A stretch of 32,070 nucleotides of DNA, taken from Corynebacterium sp. Its GTDB lineage: Bacteria; Actinomycetota; Actinomycetes; Mycobacteriales; Mycobacteriaceae. Below, in pieces: positions 24,488-32,070 of this stretch. The notes under the pieces are model-generated. The model was not told where the DNA came from. It did no database searches and was given only the letters and a program-made list of their open reading frames with translations. How positions within the stretch are numbered: position 1 is the first letter of the stretch; each line of letters starts with the position of its first letter. A program made the translations under genes and the position numbers. Location: NCBI GenBank assembly GCA_030530985.1, contig JAUMTX010000006.1, forward strand, positions 1 through 32,070, read 5' to 3'.

Positions 24488-27277
24488 GTGACCACCCAAC
24501 CCCAAGGCTTAGTCGCTCTGACTGATTTTGGCGTCTCCCTTACTGAGGATATTCGCTATCTCAACTACCTGCTCAACTCGGTTATTGAGGAGCAGGAGGG
24601 TCCAGAAACCCTGAAGATTATTGAAACTGCACGCTCCAAGGCCTTCGCTATTGCCACCGATGCAAGCCACTTGGAAGAGCTGACTGAGCTGCTACGCAAT
24701 GTCCCAGATGCACTGGTACCACGCCTCATCCGTGCCTTCACTCACATGGCCCTCCTGGTCAACCTTGTTGAGGACCTGCACGATGAGCAGCAGGTTGAAG
24801 ATGACCTCGACGCAGGTATTCCACCAAAGGACTCCACTCTGGAGGCAACCTGGCGTAAGCTCGACCAGGCGGGTGTGACCGCCGAAGCAGTTGCGGATGT
24901 TATGGCACACGCCAATGTTGCGCCTGTGCTCACCGCACACCCAACCGAGACTCGTCGTCGTACCGTTTTTGATGCTCAGTCTGCCATTACCGCGCTGATG
25001 AAGGAGCGCCACCAGGTTCTGGCCGGCCGCCCAACAGCGCGTACCCAGTCCCACCTTGAGCGAATCGACCGCGATATTCGCCGTCGCATCACCATGATGT
25101 GGCAGACCGCCCTCATCCGTGTGGCACGTCCACGCATCGAAGATGAGGTTAATGTTGGTCTTCGCTACTTCCGTCTAAGCCTTCTGGAAGAAATTCCTCG
25201 CATCAACCATGATGTGGTTGAAGCTCTGCGTGAGCGCTATGGCAAGGCAGTGCCACGCGCGGCCGTCGTCAAGCCAGGTTCCTGGATTGGTGGCGACCAT
25301 GACGGTAACCCATATGTAACTGCAGAAACCCTGCACTATGCCACCCACCGTGCCGCCGCCACCGTGCTGCGCCACTACACCCAGGAACTTCACGCCCTGG
25401 AGCACGAACTTTCCTTCTCCGACCGACTCACCAACCCAACCCCAGAGTTGGAAGAGCTCGCTAACCGTGGCCATAATGATGTGCCATCCCGCGTGGATGA
25501 GCCATATCGTCGCGCCATTCACGGCATGCGCGGTCGTATGATCAAGACCACCGCCAATATTCTTGGTGCAGATGAGGTCGAGGGCGACTGGTTTGAGGTA
25601 TTCGAGCCATATGCAAGCGCCCAGGAATTCGAGCATGACCTCTACATCATCTCCAAGAGCCTGGTTGCTAATAATGATCGTGTTGTTGCTGAGGACCGTC
25701 TCGGTCGTCTGCGCAGTGCCGTCAAGAGCTTTGGCTTCCACCTCTATTCCATGGATATCCGCCAGAACTCCGACTCCTATGAGGAAGTTCTTACCGAGGT
25801 ATTCCGCAACGCTGTGGTCTGTGATGACTATGCGTCCCTCAATGAGGAGCAGAAGCGTGAGCTGCTTATTAATGAGCTGCGCTCCCCACGCCCTCTGATC
25901 CCACTGGGTGGCGCAACCTTCAGCGAGCCAGTACAGCGCGAGCTGGATATCTTTGCTGAGGCTGCCCGTGCAGTAGAGCACTTCGGTGCGGATATGATTC
26001 CTCACTGCATTATCTCCATGGCAACCTCTGTCTCTGACATTCTGGAGCCAATGATTCTGCTGAAGGAATTCGGCATTATCAAGGCCAATGATGAGAACCC
26101 AACCGGTGGCGTGGACGTCATTCCACTCTTCGAAACCATCGAAGATCTGGAGGCCGGCTCTGAGATTCTTCGTGAGCTGTGGGCTGTTCCTCTCTACCGC
26201 AATTATCTTGCTCAGCGCAATAATATCCAGGAAGTCATGCTTGGCTACTCCGATTCCAATAAGGACGGTGGCTACTTCGCTGCTAACTGGGCTCTCTACG
26301 CTGCTGAAATGGCTATTGTGGATGCATGTAAGGAGCACGGTGTGGCTCTGCGTCTCTTCCATGGTCGTGGTGGCACCGTGGGCCGTGGTGGCGGCCCATC
26401 CTATGACGCTATTCTTGCGCAGCCAAAGGGCGCAGTGCAGGGTAGTGTCCGTGTGACCGAGCAGGGTGAGATCATCTCCGCAAAGTACGGCCACCCAGCT
26501 GCTGCACGCCGCAACCTGGAAGCCCTGGTTTCTGCAACTCTCGAAGCATCCCTCTTGGATGTCAATGATCTGGCCCAGCCAGATCGTGCCTATGAGATCA
26601 TGCAGGAACTCTCGGACCTCTCCATCCGTAAGTACTCTGAACTCATGCACGAGGACCCAGGCTTTATTGAGTACTTCACCACCTCGACCCCTCTCAACGA
26701 GATTGGTGAGCTCAATATTGGTTCCCGCCCATCTGCACGTAAGCAGACCAAGGCTATCTCTGACCTCCGTGCTATTCCATGGGTGCTCTCGTGGTCCCAG
26801 TCCCGTGCCATGCTCCCAGGCTGGTTCGGTGTTGGTACTGCCATCAAGGAATGGGCAGGGGAGGACCAGGCTAAGATTGACGAGCTCCGTGAGCTATTCA
26901 AGTCCTGGCCATTCTTCAACTCTGTGCTTTCCAATATGGCTCAGGTTATGAGTAAGGCGGACATGACCCTGGCCAAGCTGTACTCTGAATTGGTCCCAGA
27001 CCGTGAGATCGCCGAGCGTATCTACAATGTGATCAATGATGAATATGAGCTGACCAAGGAGATGTTCTTCCAGATCACCGGCTATGATCGCCTCCTTGCT
27101 GATAACCCACAGCTTGAGCGCTCCGTACGCAGCCGCTTCCCATTCCTCATCCCACTGAATGTAATGCAGATCGAATTGATGCGCCGTTACCGTCAGGGTG
27201 ATCAGGAAGTTCAGGTCTCCCGCGGTATCCAGTTGACAATGAATGGTTTGGCCACCGCTCTGCGAAATTCTGGTTAA
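24488..27277 (+). CDS. ppc: Phosphoenolpyruvate carboxylase
   Basis: Carboxylates phosphoenolpyruvate to oxaloacetate, the main anaplerotic reaction in corynebacteria during growth on sugar. Catalytic signatures are VLTAHPTETRRR with H151, GSWIGGDHDGNPYVT, YSMDIRQNSDSYE, GYSDSNKDGGY, FHGRGGTVGRGGGP with H625, MLPGWFGVG, and a C-terminal TMNGLATALRNSG ending, the usual allosteric region. No plant-type phosphorylatable N-terminus. The GTG 24488 (929 residues) follows GAGAGGAATAGATTC; the earlier in-frame TTG lies in the tpi terminator and is rejected. C. glutamicum Ppc is about 919 residues. It sits between glycolysis genes and secG in the conserved order. Confidence 0.96.
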   Translation: MTTQPQGLVALTDFGVSLTEDIRYLNYLLNSVIEEQEGPETLKIIETARSKAFAIATDASHLEELTELLRNVPDALVPRLIRAFTHMALLVNLVEDLHDEQQVEDDLDAGIPPKDSTLEATWRKLDQAGVTAEAVADVMAHANVAPVLTAHPTETRRRTVFDAQSAITALMKERHQVLAGRPTARTQSHLERIDRDIRRRITMMWQTALIRVARPRIEDEVNVGLRYFRLSLLEEIPRINHDVVEALRERYGKAVPRAAVVKPGSWIGGDHDGNPYVTAETLHYATHRAAATVLRHYTQELHALEHELSFSDRLTNPTPELEELANRGHNDVPSRVDEPYRRAIHGMRGRMIKTTANILGADEVEGDWFEVFEPYASAQEFEHDLYIISKSLVANNDRVVAEDRLGRLRSAVKSFGFHLYSMDIRQNSDSYEEVLTEVFRNAVVCDDYASLNEEQKRELLINELRSPRPLIPLGGATFSEPVQRELDIFAEAARAVEHFGADMIPHCIISMATSVSDILEPMILLKEFGIIKANDENPTGGVDVIPLFETIEDLEAGSEILRELWAVPLYRNYLAQRNNIQEVMLGYSDSNKDGGYFAANWALYAAEMAIVDACKEHGVALRLFHGRGGTVGRGGGPSYDAILAQPKGAVQGSVRVTEQGEIISAKYGHPAAARRNLEALVSATLEASLLDVNDLAQPDRAYEIMQELSDLSIRKYSELMHEDPGFIEYFTTSTPLNEIGELNIGSRPSARKQTKAISDLRAIPWVLSWSQSRAMLPGWFGVGTAIKEWAGEDQAKIDELRELFKSWPFFNSVLSNMAQVMSKADMTLAKLYSELVPDREIAERIYNVINDEYELTKEMFFQITGYDRLLADNPQLERSVRSRFPFLIPLNVMQIELMRRYRQGDQEVQVSRGIQLTMNGLATALRNSG

Positions 27278-27299
27278 AAAGCTGAAAATGGTGTACCAT
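27271..27299 (+). promoter_or_regulatory. Possible secG promoter
   Basis: TGGTTA (27271-27276) and TACCAT (27294-27299) are 17 bp apart, with transcription near 27306 and a short leader. The -10 is part of the small palindrome AATGGT-GT-ACCATT (27287-27300), which could serve as an operator. Confidence 0.35.
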
Positions 27300-27331
27300 T
27301 AATCTGTCGTTGAACATGCTAAAGGATTCAT

Positions 27332-27562
27332 ATGCAACTTGCGCTTGAAATTATTTTGCTCATCTCCAGTGTGCTGATGGTCATGTTCGTTCTGCTCCAC
27401 AAGGGTAAGGGTGGCGGTCTTTCCTCCCTCTTCGGTGGTGGCGTGCAGTCGAACCTTTCCGGCTCCACTGTGGTTGAGAAGAACTTGGACCGTCTGACCA
27501 TCATCTGTGCTATCATCTGGATTGGCACGATTCTCGGTCTAAGTGCTCTTCACTTCGTATAA
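27332..27562 (+). CDS. secG: Preprotein translocase subunit SecG
   Basis: Small membrane subunit (76 residues) of the SecYEG channel. It has the typical two membrane segments (about residues 3-21 and 55-73) with the conserved loop HKGKGGGLSSLFGG (about 23-36) between them. The ATG follows AAAGGATTCAT. The next gene downstream (28 nt) encodes an exported lipoprotein that would use this channel, but co-transcription is not proven. Confidence 0.95.
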   Translation: MQLALEIILLISSVLMVMFVLLHKGKGGGLSSLFGGGVQSNLSGSTVVEKNLDRLTIICAIIWIGTILGLSALHFV

Positions 27563-27590
27563 ATCGAGTAACAAAGGTGTTTGAGGTTTC

Positions 27591-30500
27591 ATGAAAGCTA
27601 TCGCGCCACGTAGTTTTTTGGTCGTGGCTGTAACAGTCGCATCTTTTCTAAGTGCCTGTGATAGCTCATCATGTGCATTCAGTTCCTCATGCACCAATGC
27701 TTCGGCGGGCTCCAGCCAGAAATCAAATGGTTATGGTGGGAGTGCCGCCGATTCGGCATATCTACAGACAGAATTCTCCTGGGTTAAGGGTGACTCTGTC
27801 ACGAACCTGACTGATGCCGATACATATACAACGCAACTTCTTTATATTAAGACCCCGGCCAATCTGAACCCTACCGCTGTTCAGATCAATGGCCGCTGGG
27901 CCTATGTGAGCCGCAATGATGCGGCGGACTGCTCGACTGGCGAATGCAGTGTGTCAGTCTACTTCGGCGCAGATCCGAGCGACATTAAGATTTCTGCCGT
28001 CGCATTCTCGGATGGCCGATCCCAAAACTTTGATATCACCCTAGGCGTAAGTCCAAGGTCCGGCACAGCAACCACAACCACACCAGCACCTGAGGATAAT
28101 GGCGAAGGTGGCACCGGTGAAGGTGGCAGCACAGGTACCGGTGGCACCGGTGGTTCCGGTGGAACTGGCGGATCTGGTAGCGGCACTGGCACTGGTGGTT
28201 CTGGTGGTTCAGGTGGCACTGGTACTGGTACTGGTGGCTCCGGCGGTAGTGGGGGCACTGGCAGCACAGGTACCGGTGGCTCTGGTACTGGCACGGGCGG
28301 AACAGGCACAGGAACTGGTGGTTCCTCCGAGGATGATTCCCGAGTCACACCATCAGAGGACCCAACTGGCGATCTCTCTGCGGTTACCAACGCAGTTTTC
28401 TACAACTCCAATGGCGATGTTGTCAGTCTTGGTTCTTCGGATGTAAATGCCGTTAAGGTCTCCATGGACAATGGCGCCATCCGTTTCTTCCCAGTGACGA
28501 AAGTGACGCCAAAGGGGAGTAACCGAGTAGCAACTTTGTCTTTTGGTGATCAGAATCTTGAATTGACTATTGACCGTTCAGGTAATGTACTTGACGGTGC
28601 ACAGTTCTCAGATTTCGTCGGCTATACCGCCGATAAGGATTTGGCTTATAGCAACGAGCGAATCTTGGCGCCATATCTCAACACCGGTCTTTTGGTGAAG
28701 CACCTGGAGACCATGAGCACGGATGATCTGCTTAACCGCCGTCAAGTAGTTCAGATTCTTCCGCTCTCCAGCGATGGTTCATTCCTGCCTGCCCTCTACC
28801 AGGACGAGAACTTCCTACGCAATACTGTTCGCTATGTGGCCATCTATTTTGAAAACCCAGATGGCAGCCGTAGTTTGCAGCGCTACGCGGCAGAGTTTAT
28901 GCAAATTGACGATAATATGCCGTTGTATAAGCTCACCCCACTACAGGGTGAGTCCCGTACCCCGGTCTATTATCAGCCAGCTGCCGGCAGTATTGACGTG
29001 GAGAACCCTATCTTCTCCTCCCTTTACCAGGACATTCATGCTGTAACAGAGGCAGAAATTCCGCTGCCAGCAGATGAGACCGTTGCCGAGGGCCGTTATT
29101 CCAATAAGACCCTCCAGGCTAACTGGGCTAGCTTCCGTGATAACCGACTCAAGTCGGCACTTGCCGCTTTGTTCATGGGTACCCCGGAAACCAATATTTC
29201 CAAGAACCCAACCCAGGCACAGCTGAAGCTCGTTGAGGCCAATGTTCCAACCGATGCGCAAGCAGCGAACCGCCTCGCATTTGTCTTGAACTGGACAGAT
29301 TCTCAGGGCTCCGTACGATTCGGTAACACCGGTTCTCTGATTGTCACCCTGTCCGATATGCTCTTTGCCAATCGCACCTTGGACAGCACACCACAGTTCT
29401 CCATTAAGGAGCTGGATGACCGTGCCGCCCGTATTATGGGCTCTGTGCTGCCTTGGCAGTATTCTATTGCCCATGGCTCCGATTGGCTCATGGAACTCTA
29501 CGGTGACCGCAGTAATGCCGGCACTGGTCTTCCAGTAAAGAATGCTAAGGAAGCCCTCGAGTTCATGATCCGAACCTACTCCAATTTTGGTTCGGCATAT
29601 AATAGCTGGCTCAGGGCAAACTTCCGTGGCACCTTGGTCGATAATGGCAATGCCTGGGAAGCTCTCAACGCTATTGGATATGAGGCGGACCGACCAACTG
29701 CTCATGGTCAGTCTGCATTGCGTCTGCTTACCTTGAGTAGCGCAGACCTGTATCTGATGGATATTGGAAAGTTCGTCTTTGTTGGCGATAAGTCTGTCTA
29801 TGGTGCAGACTTTACTGCCCATACTGTTGAGCTCAGGCGACAGATTGAGAACCTGACTAGGTCTCTCATTTCCCTTAATGGATCCGAGCCTTTCCAGACT
29901 CACCGTATCGCTGTATTCGACGGTCTGAAGGATGCTTCCGGTGAGTTCACGGCACCATCCTATGATGCATTCCGACTTGCACAGCCATCTGGCACTACGC
30001 CTGTTGCTAACTTCACCAATGGTTGGGCTTCCATTAGGAATATCAGCTACAACTGGTACCATCCAGGCAAGATGCTTGCCAATGCGGAGGACATCACCAC
30101 CGCAATTCTTGGTTCATATAATAATGAGATTCTTGGTCTGACCAACACCAGCACCCCAACCGCGAATTCGGCCCTGTCCCATGCTGCGGTCTATAACTTC
30201 TTCAACCAGCGTTTCGATCCGCTCAATGGTGCACCAGTCAACCTCTCCAAGGACAATGTCTCCGGTTCATTGAGCAATTCCAGTATTAGGAATATCTCTA
30301 GCGATAGCTTGAAGAATGCCTATGCCAAGACGGACAAGGTAATTCGTAAGATTGATGCTGCTGAGATTTATACTATCCACCAGCATCAGAATGTGGCTCG
30401 TGATTCCATGTACTCCGTAGTGGCTAGCGATTCGAGCCAGTTGGTTGCCTCCTCAGGTGCAGGTACTTTCCCTAGCGGTTCCGCGCTTATCACCATTTGG

Positions 30501-30884
30501 GGTAATCAGACCAACCGTAGCTACTTCCAGATGCGCGAGAACCTCTATGGTGCTGCTCCTTATGGCAGGTCTGTCAATAGCGACTTCTTTAGCATCGTGG
30601 CTTATCATATGATGGCCTACGGTGGCTGGGATGCAGTAAAGGAATTTGCCCGATATTCCACTATTGATGAGGGTGTTCGTGCCGTCACCGGCATGGGCTG
30701 GGAAGATTTCATCAATAAACGCTACCAGGAAGGTCTATCGGATCTTAAGGGCACCAAGTCCTCCATCAATGTGGCTGACTACCCATTCGAAGAGGTCTTG
30801 AGTTCCGGGGCATCCTCCGACCAGATTGCGGCTCAGCTATCTTATGCGCGAGTAAAGATGTGGCAGGACATCACCCAAGACTAA
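27591..30884 (+). CDS. Large Zmp-like lipoprotein with degenerate protease motif
   Basis: A 1097-residue exported protein. The N-terminus is a lipoprotein signal with lipobox LSAC (residues 20-23), so C23 would be lipidated and the protein anchored to the outer face of the membrane. After a small domain (about 50-160) comes a Gly/Ser/Thr linker (171-244), then a long globular part. The last 600 residues resemble the ZmpA/ZmpB/ZmpC (M26) zinc endopeptidase region: WLRANFRGTL, the aligned helix SLKNAYAKTDKVIRKIDAAE and the block around SALITIWGNQTNRSYFQM. Where ZmpB has HETTH, this protein has HAAVY (864-868), lacking the catalytic Glu and second His. It is thus probably an inactive relative, perhaps a surface binding protein. 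ATG 27591 follows GAGGTTTC. The family assignment is from memory. Confidence 0.7.
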   Translation: MKAIAPRSFLVVAVTVASFLSACDSSSCAFSSSCTNASAGSSQKSNGYGGSAADSAYLQTEFSWVKGDSVTNLTDADTYTTQLLYIKTPANLNPTAVQINGRWAYVSRNDAADCSTGECSVSVYFGADPSDIKISAVAFSDGRSQNFDITLGVSPRSGTATTTTPAPEDNGEGGTGEGGSTGTGGTGGSGGTGGSGSGTGTGGSGGSGGTGTGTGGSGGSGGTGSTGTGGSGTGTGGTGTGTGGSSEDDSRVTPSEDPTGDLSAVTNAVFYNSNGDVVSLGSSDVNAVKVSMDNGAIRFFPVTKVTPKGSNRVATLSFGDQNLELTIDRSGNVLDGAQFSDFVGYTADKDLAYSNERILAPYLNTGLLVKHLETMSTDDLLNRRQVVQILPLSSDGSFLPALYQDENFLRNTVRYVAIYFENPDGSRSLQRYAAEFMQIDDNMPLYKLTPLQGESRTPVYYQPAAGSIDVENPIFSSLYQDIHAVTEAEIPLPADETVAEGRYSNKTLQANWASFRDNRLKSALAALFMGTPETNISKNPTQAQLKLVEANVPTDAQAANRLAFVLNWTDSQGSVRFGNTGSLIVTLSDMLFANRTLDSTPQFSIKELDDRAARIMGSVLPWQYSIAHGSDWLMELYGDRSNAGTGLPVKNAKEALEFMIRTYSNFGSAYNSWLRANFRGTLVDNGNAWEALNAIGYEADRPTAHGQSALRLLTLSSADLYLMDIGKFVFVGDKSVYGADFTAHTVELRRQIENLTRSLISLNGSEPFQTHRIAVFDGLKDASGEFTAPSYDAFRLAQPSGTTPVANFTNGWASIRNISYNWYHPGKMLANAEDITTAILGSYNNEILGLTNTSTPTANSALSHAAVYNFFNQRFDPLNGAPVNLSKDNVSGSLSNSSIRNISSDSLKNAYAKTDKVIRKIDAAEIYTIHQHQNVARDSMYSVVASDSSQLVASSGAGTFPSGSALITIWGNQTNRSYFQMRENLYGAAPYGRSVNSDFFSIVAYHMMAYGGWDAVKEFARYSTIDEGVRAVTGMGWEDFINKRYQEGLSDLKGTKSSINVADYPFEEVLSSGASSDQIAAQLSYARVKMWQDITQD
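28101..28322 (+). repeat. Gly/Ser/Thr codon repeat (linker of the lipoprotein)
   Basis: About 74 codons, almost only Gly, Thr and Ser (GGTG, GTGTGG, GGSGG units), encoded by imperfect repeats of GGTGG(C/T)ACTGG-like sequence. It links the N-terminal domain to the Zmp-like part and is likely to vary in length between strains. Confidence 0.85.
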
Positions 30885-30887
30885 AAG

Positions 30888-30917
30888 AACGGGCTAGGAA
30901 AATTTCCTAGCCCGTTT
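30888..30917. terminator. Bidirectional terminator between the lipoprotein gene and pgl
   Basis: AACGGGCTAGGAA (30888-30900) pairs perfectly with TTCCTAGCCCGTT (30904-30916) over a tiny loop. T's follow on both strands (TTTCCC on plus, CTTTTAG on minus), as expected between convergent genes. Confidence 0.9.
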
Positions 30918-30937
30918 CCCATTGCGTGGGTAAAGAA

Positions 30938-31585
30938 TTAGTTCAGATAAAGGCGGGTTGCCTTAGCGCCAGCAGCAGGCCACTCCACAGCAGGAGAACC
31001 ATCGATGACGTGCTGAGCAGCCTCAGCCTTTTCCTCACCGGATACCAGAAGCCACACTTCCTTGGCACGGTGAACAGCAGGAAGAGTGAGAGTACCACGC
31101 TCAGCTGGAGGCTTTGGAGAATCCGTCACAGCCATGACCAAAGCAGATTCTTCCTTAACGGCAGGGGTGTCAGGGAAGATGGAGTTGATATGACCCTCAC
31201 CACCCATGCCGAGGAGGTGGAGATCAAAGTGGTCAGGAACAAGAGCCGTGTAGTGTTCAACAGCCTCATCCAGGCTGAGCTCACCAAGCTTCCAACCATG
31301 AATATTTTCAGCTGGGATGTCAATATGGTTCAGCAGGGCCTCACGGGCCTGGCCTTCGTTGCTCTCTGGATCGCTGACTGGAACATTGCGCTCGTCACCG
31401 AAATAGACATGAACCTGGGACCAATCAATCTGCTCATTGCGCAGACGCTCAAGGGTACCTACACCAACAGTGCCACCGGTAAGAACCACATGGGCTGGGC
31501 CATCGACAGCATTAATCAGGGCGGCAATATCCTTGGCAGCGGTGTCCATCAAGACATCGCGATCATCAAAACGAATAACATCCAT
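30938..31585 (-). CDS. pgl: 6-phosphogluconolactonase
   Basis: Hydrolyses 6-phosphogluconolactone in the oxidative pentose phosphate pathway. Seen motifs are LTGGTVGVGTL (phosphate loop), HVYFGDERNVPVSDPESNEGQA, LLGMGGEGHINSIFPDTPAV (the family usually has GMGxDGH; here Glu replaces Asp) and DSPKPPAERGTLTLPAV. The start is set at ATG 31585 (215 residues) because TATGAT, a good -10, lies 7 nt upstream, which implies a leaderless mRNA; starts at 31594 and 31597 would lie in that -10 element and also lack a ribosome binding site. A terminator separates it from opcA, so it probably has its own promoter. Also called devB. Confidence 0.92.
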   Translation of the reverse strand: MDVIRFDDRDVLMDTAAKDIAALINAVDGPAHVVLTGGTVGVGTLERLRNEQIDWSQVHVYFGDERNVPVSDPESNEGQAREALLNHIDIPAENIHGWKLGELSLDEAVEHYTALVPDHFDLHLLGMGGEGHINSIFPDTPAVKEESALVMAVTDSPKPPAERGTLTLPAVHRAKEVWLLVSGEEKAEAAQHVIDGSPAVEWPAAGAKATRLYLN

Positions 31586-31592
31586 GGGTTCC

Positions 31593-31598
31593 ATCATA
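31593..31598 (-). promoter_or_regulatory. Candidate -10 of a leaderless pgl transcript
   Basis: On the minus strand TATGAT ends 7 nt before ATG 31585. A possible -35, ATGCCA, lies 19 bp upstream. It follows the opcA terminator directly. Confidence 0.5.
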
Positions 31599-31621
31599 CC
31601 GTGTAGCTATGGGCTGTTGGC

Positions 31622-31662
31622 ATAAAAAATCCGCCGTAGTCTCTGTGAGAAACTACGGCGGA
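31622..31662 (-). terminator. Rho-independent terminator after opcA
   Basis: On the minus strand TCCGCCGTAG (31653-31662) pairs perfectly with CTACGGCGGA (31630-31639), with an extra TCTC/GAGA stem inside, followed by six T's (31624-31629). It lies between opcA and pgl. Confidence 0.92.
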
Positions 31663-31684
31663 AAACTATACGGCCAGTCGGCAA

Positions 31685-32070
31685 TTACTGGTAGCGCACG
31701 TTATTGAGAGCACGAAGTGCACGCGCATAGGCAGAGTCTGGCTCCAGGTGAGCAAGTTCCTCAGAGAGGCACTCTGCAGTGCTGCGGCGATTAAGGGCAA
31801 CCAGGGCAGCAGCACGACCAGGCATACGTACTTCCATGGTGTGGTCGTCAATAATGCGAAGCTCAATCTTATCTGCGCTACGAACCAGCTGAACCTCAAG
31901 GGTTTCTGCTTCCTTGCGGGTAACAGTGATACCGAGGCGGTCAGCCAACCAAGCTGCAGCCAAATCAACAGATGGATCATTGAGCGGGCCACCAACAGTA
32001 GCGGAGGCTACTGGTTCAGTTTGTGGGCCATCCAAGCAGGTTGCTACAACGCCACGCCACTGGGTGATAC
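31685..32070 (-). CDS. opcA: Glucose-6-phosphate dehydrogenase assembly protein OpcA, C-terminal part
   Basis: OpcA assists assembly and activity of glucose-6-phosphate dehydrogenase (zwf) in actinobacteria and cyanobacteria. The frame enters from the right edge (visible from ITQWRGVVATCLDGPQTEPV) and ends at TAA 31685-31687, so about 128 C-terminal residues are seen and the start is outside. The segment includes DPSVDLAAAWLADRLGI, VTRKEAETLEVQLVRSAD and ELRIIDDHTMEVRMPGR, as in corynebacterial OpcA. The gene is presumably preceded by zwf beyond the edge. A strong terminator follows it. Confidence 0.88.
   Translation of the reverse strand, partial: ITQWRGVVATCLDGPQTEPVASATVGGPLNDPSVDLAAAWLADRLGITVTRKEAETLEVQLVRSADKIELRIIDDHTMEVRMPGRAAALVALNRRSTAECLSEELAHLEPDSAYARALRALNNVRYQ

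Noticed and set aside
25175..26650. Long minus-strand frame (491 codons) inside ppc
   Set aside because: It is antisense to a complete ppc, has no ribosome binding site and its composition is that of a shadow frame. The same holds for the long minus-strand frames opposite metK (3862-5016), priA (5615-6901), rsmB (8768-10318) and pgk (22292-23521).

Overview
The window is a chromosomal segment of a Corynebacterium, or a very close relative in the Mycobacteriales. The evidence is an actinobacterial integration host factor (mihF) beside gmk-rpoZ-coaBC-metK-priA-def-fmt-rsmB-rpe, an intact riboflavin cluster, the uvrC-rapZ-yvcK-whiA block, gap-pgk-tpi-ppc-secG, and opcA next to 6-phosphogluconolactonase. 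From memory this is the gene order of C. glutamicum and its relatives. A perfect McbR-type operator before metK and a near-perfect GlxR-type operator before mihF, both corynebacterial regulators, agree. The species cannot be named from the sequence.

Layout. Bases 1-884 hold the C-terminal end of a secreted ZmpA/ZmpB/ZmpC (M26)-like protein, open at the left edge. Bases 885-1194 are a regulatory gap with an inverted repeat, a GlxR-like palindrome and two promoters. Bases 1195-2443 are mihF-gmk-rpoZ, closed by a strong terminator. Bases 2477-5097 are coaBC and metK, with the McbR site between them. Bases 5213-10333 are priA-def-fmt-rsmB (DNA replication restart, N-terminal methionine processing, initiator tRNA formylation, 16S rRNA methylation). 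Bases 10433-14653 are rpe-ribD-ribE-ribBA-ribH, which gives a complete riboflavin route next to the enzyme that makes ribulose 5-phosphate. Bases 14689-20131 are a PH-domain membrane protein, uvrC, rapZ, yvcK and whiA. Bases 20132-21137 are an accessory, AT-rich 1-kb gap with one small membrane-protein gene on the minus strand and several unexplained hairpins. Bases 21138-27277 are gap-pgk-tpi-ppc. Bases 27332-27562 are secG. Bases 27591-30884 are a large lipoprotein that resembles Zmp proteases but appears to lack the catalytic motif. Bases 30938-32070 are pgl and the 3' end of opcA on the minus strand.

How the genes work together. Most of the window is housekeeping: nucleotide, CoA, SAM and flavin cofactor supply, translation start, DNA repair, lower glycolysis with its anaplerotic branch (ppc), and the oxidative pentose phosphate pathway (opcA, pgl, rpe). 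Two Zmp-like surface proteins lie about 27 kb apart, each at an edge of a conserved block, and look like lineage-specific additions.

The points most worth a second look are: (1) the lipoprotein whose zinc-protease HExxH position reads HAAVY; (2) the 1-kb gap between whiA and gap, where a 55-residue membrane protein has a good promoter, a good ribosome binding site and a leader of about 108 nt containing a block that resembles part of the c-di-AMP (ydaO) riboswitch; (3) the McbR and GlxR-type operators; and (4) repeated -10 boxes placed 6-7 nt before an ATG, suggesting leaderless mRNAs for priA, def, rpe, whiA, pgl and possibly rapZ. No tRNA, rRNA, CRISPR array or insertion sequence was seen. 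All calls come from reading the sequence and from memory of the families; no database search was run.
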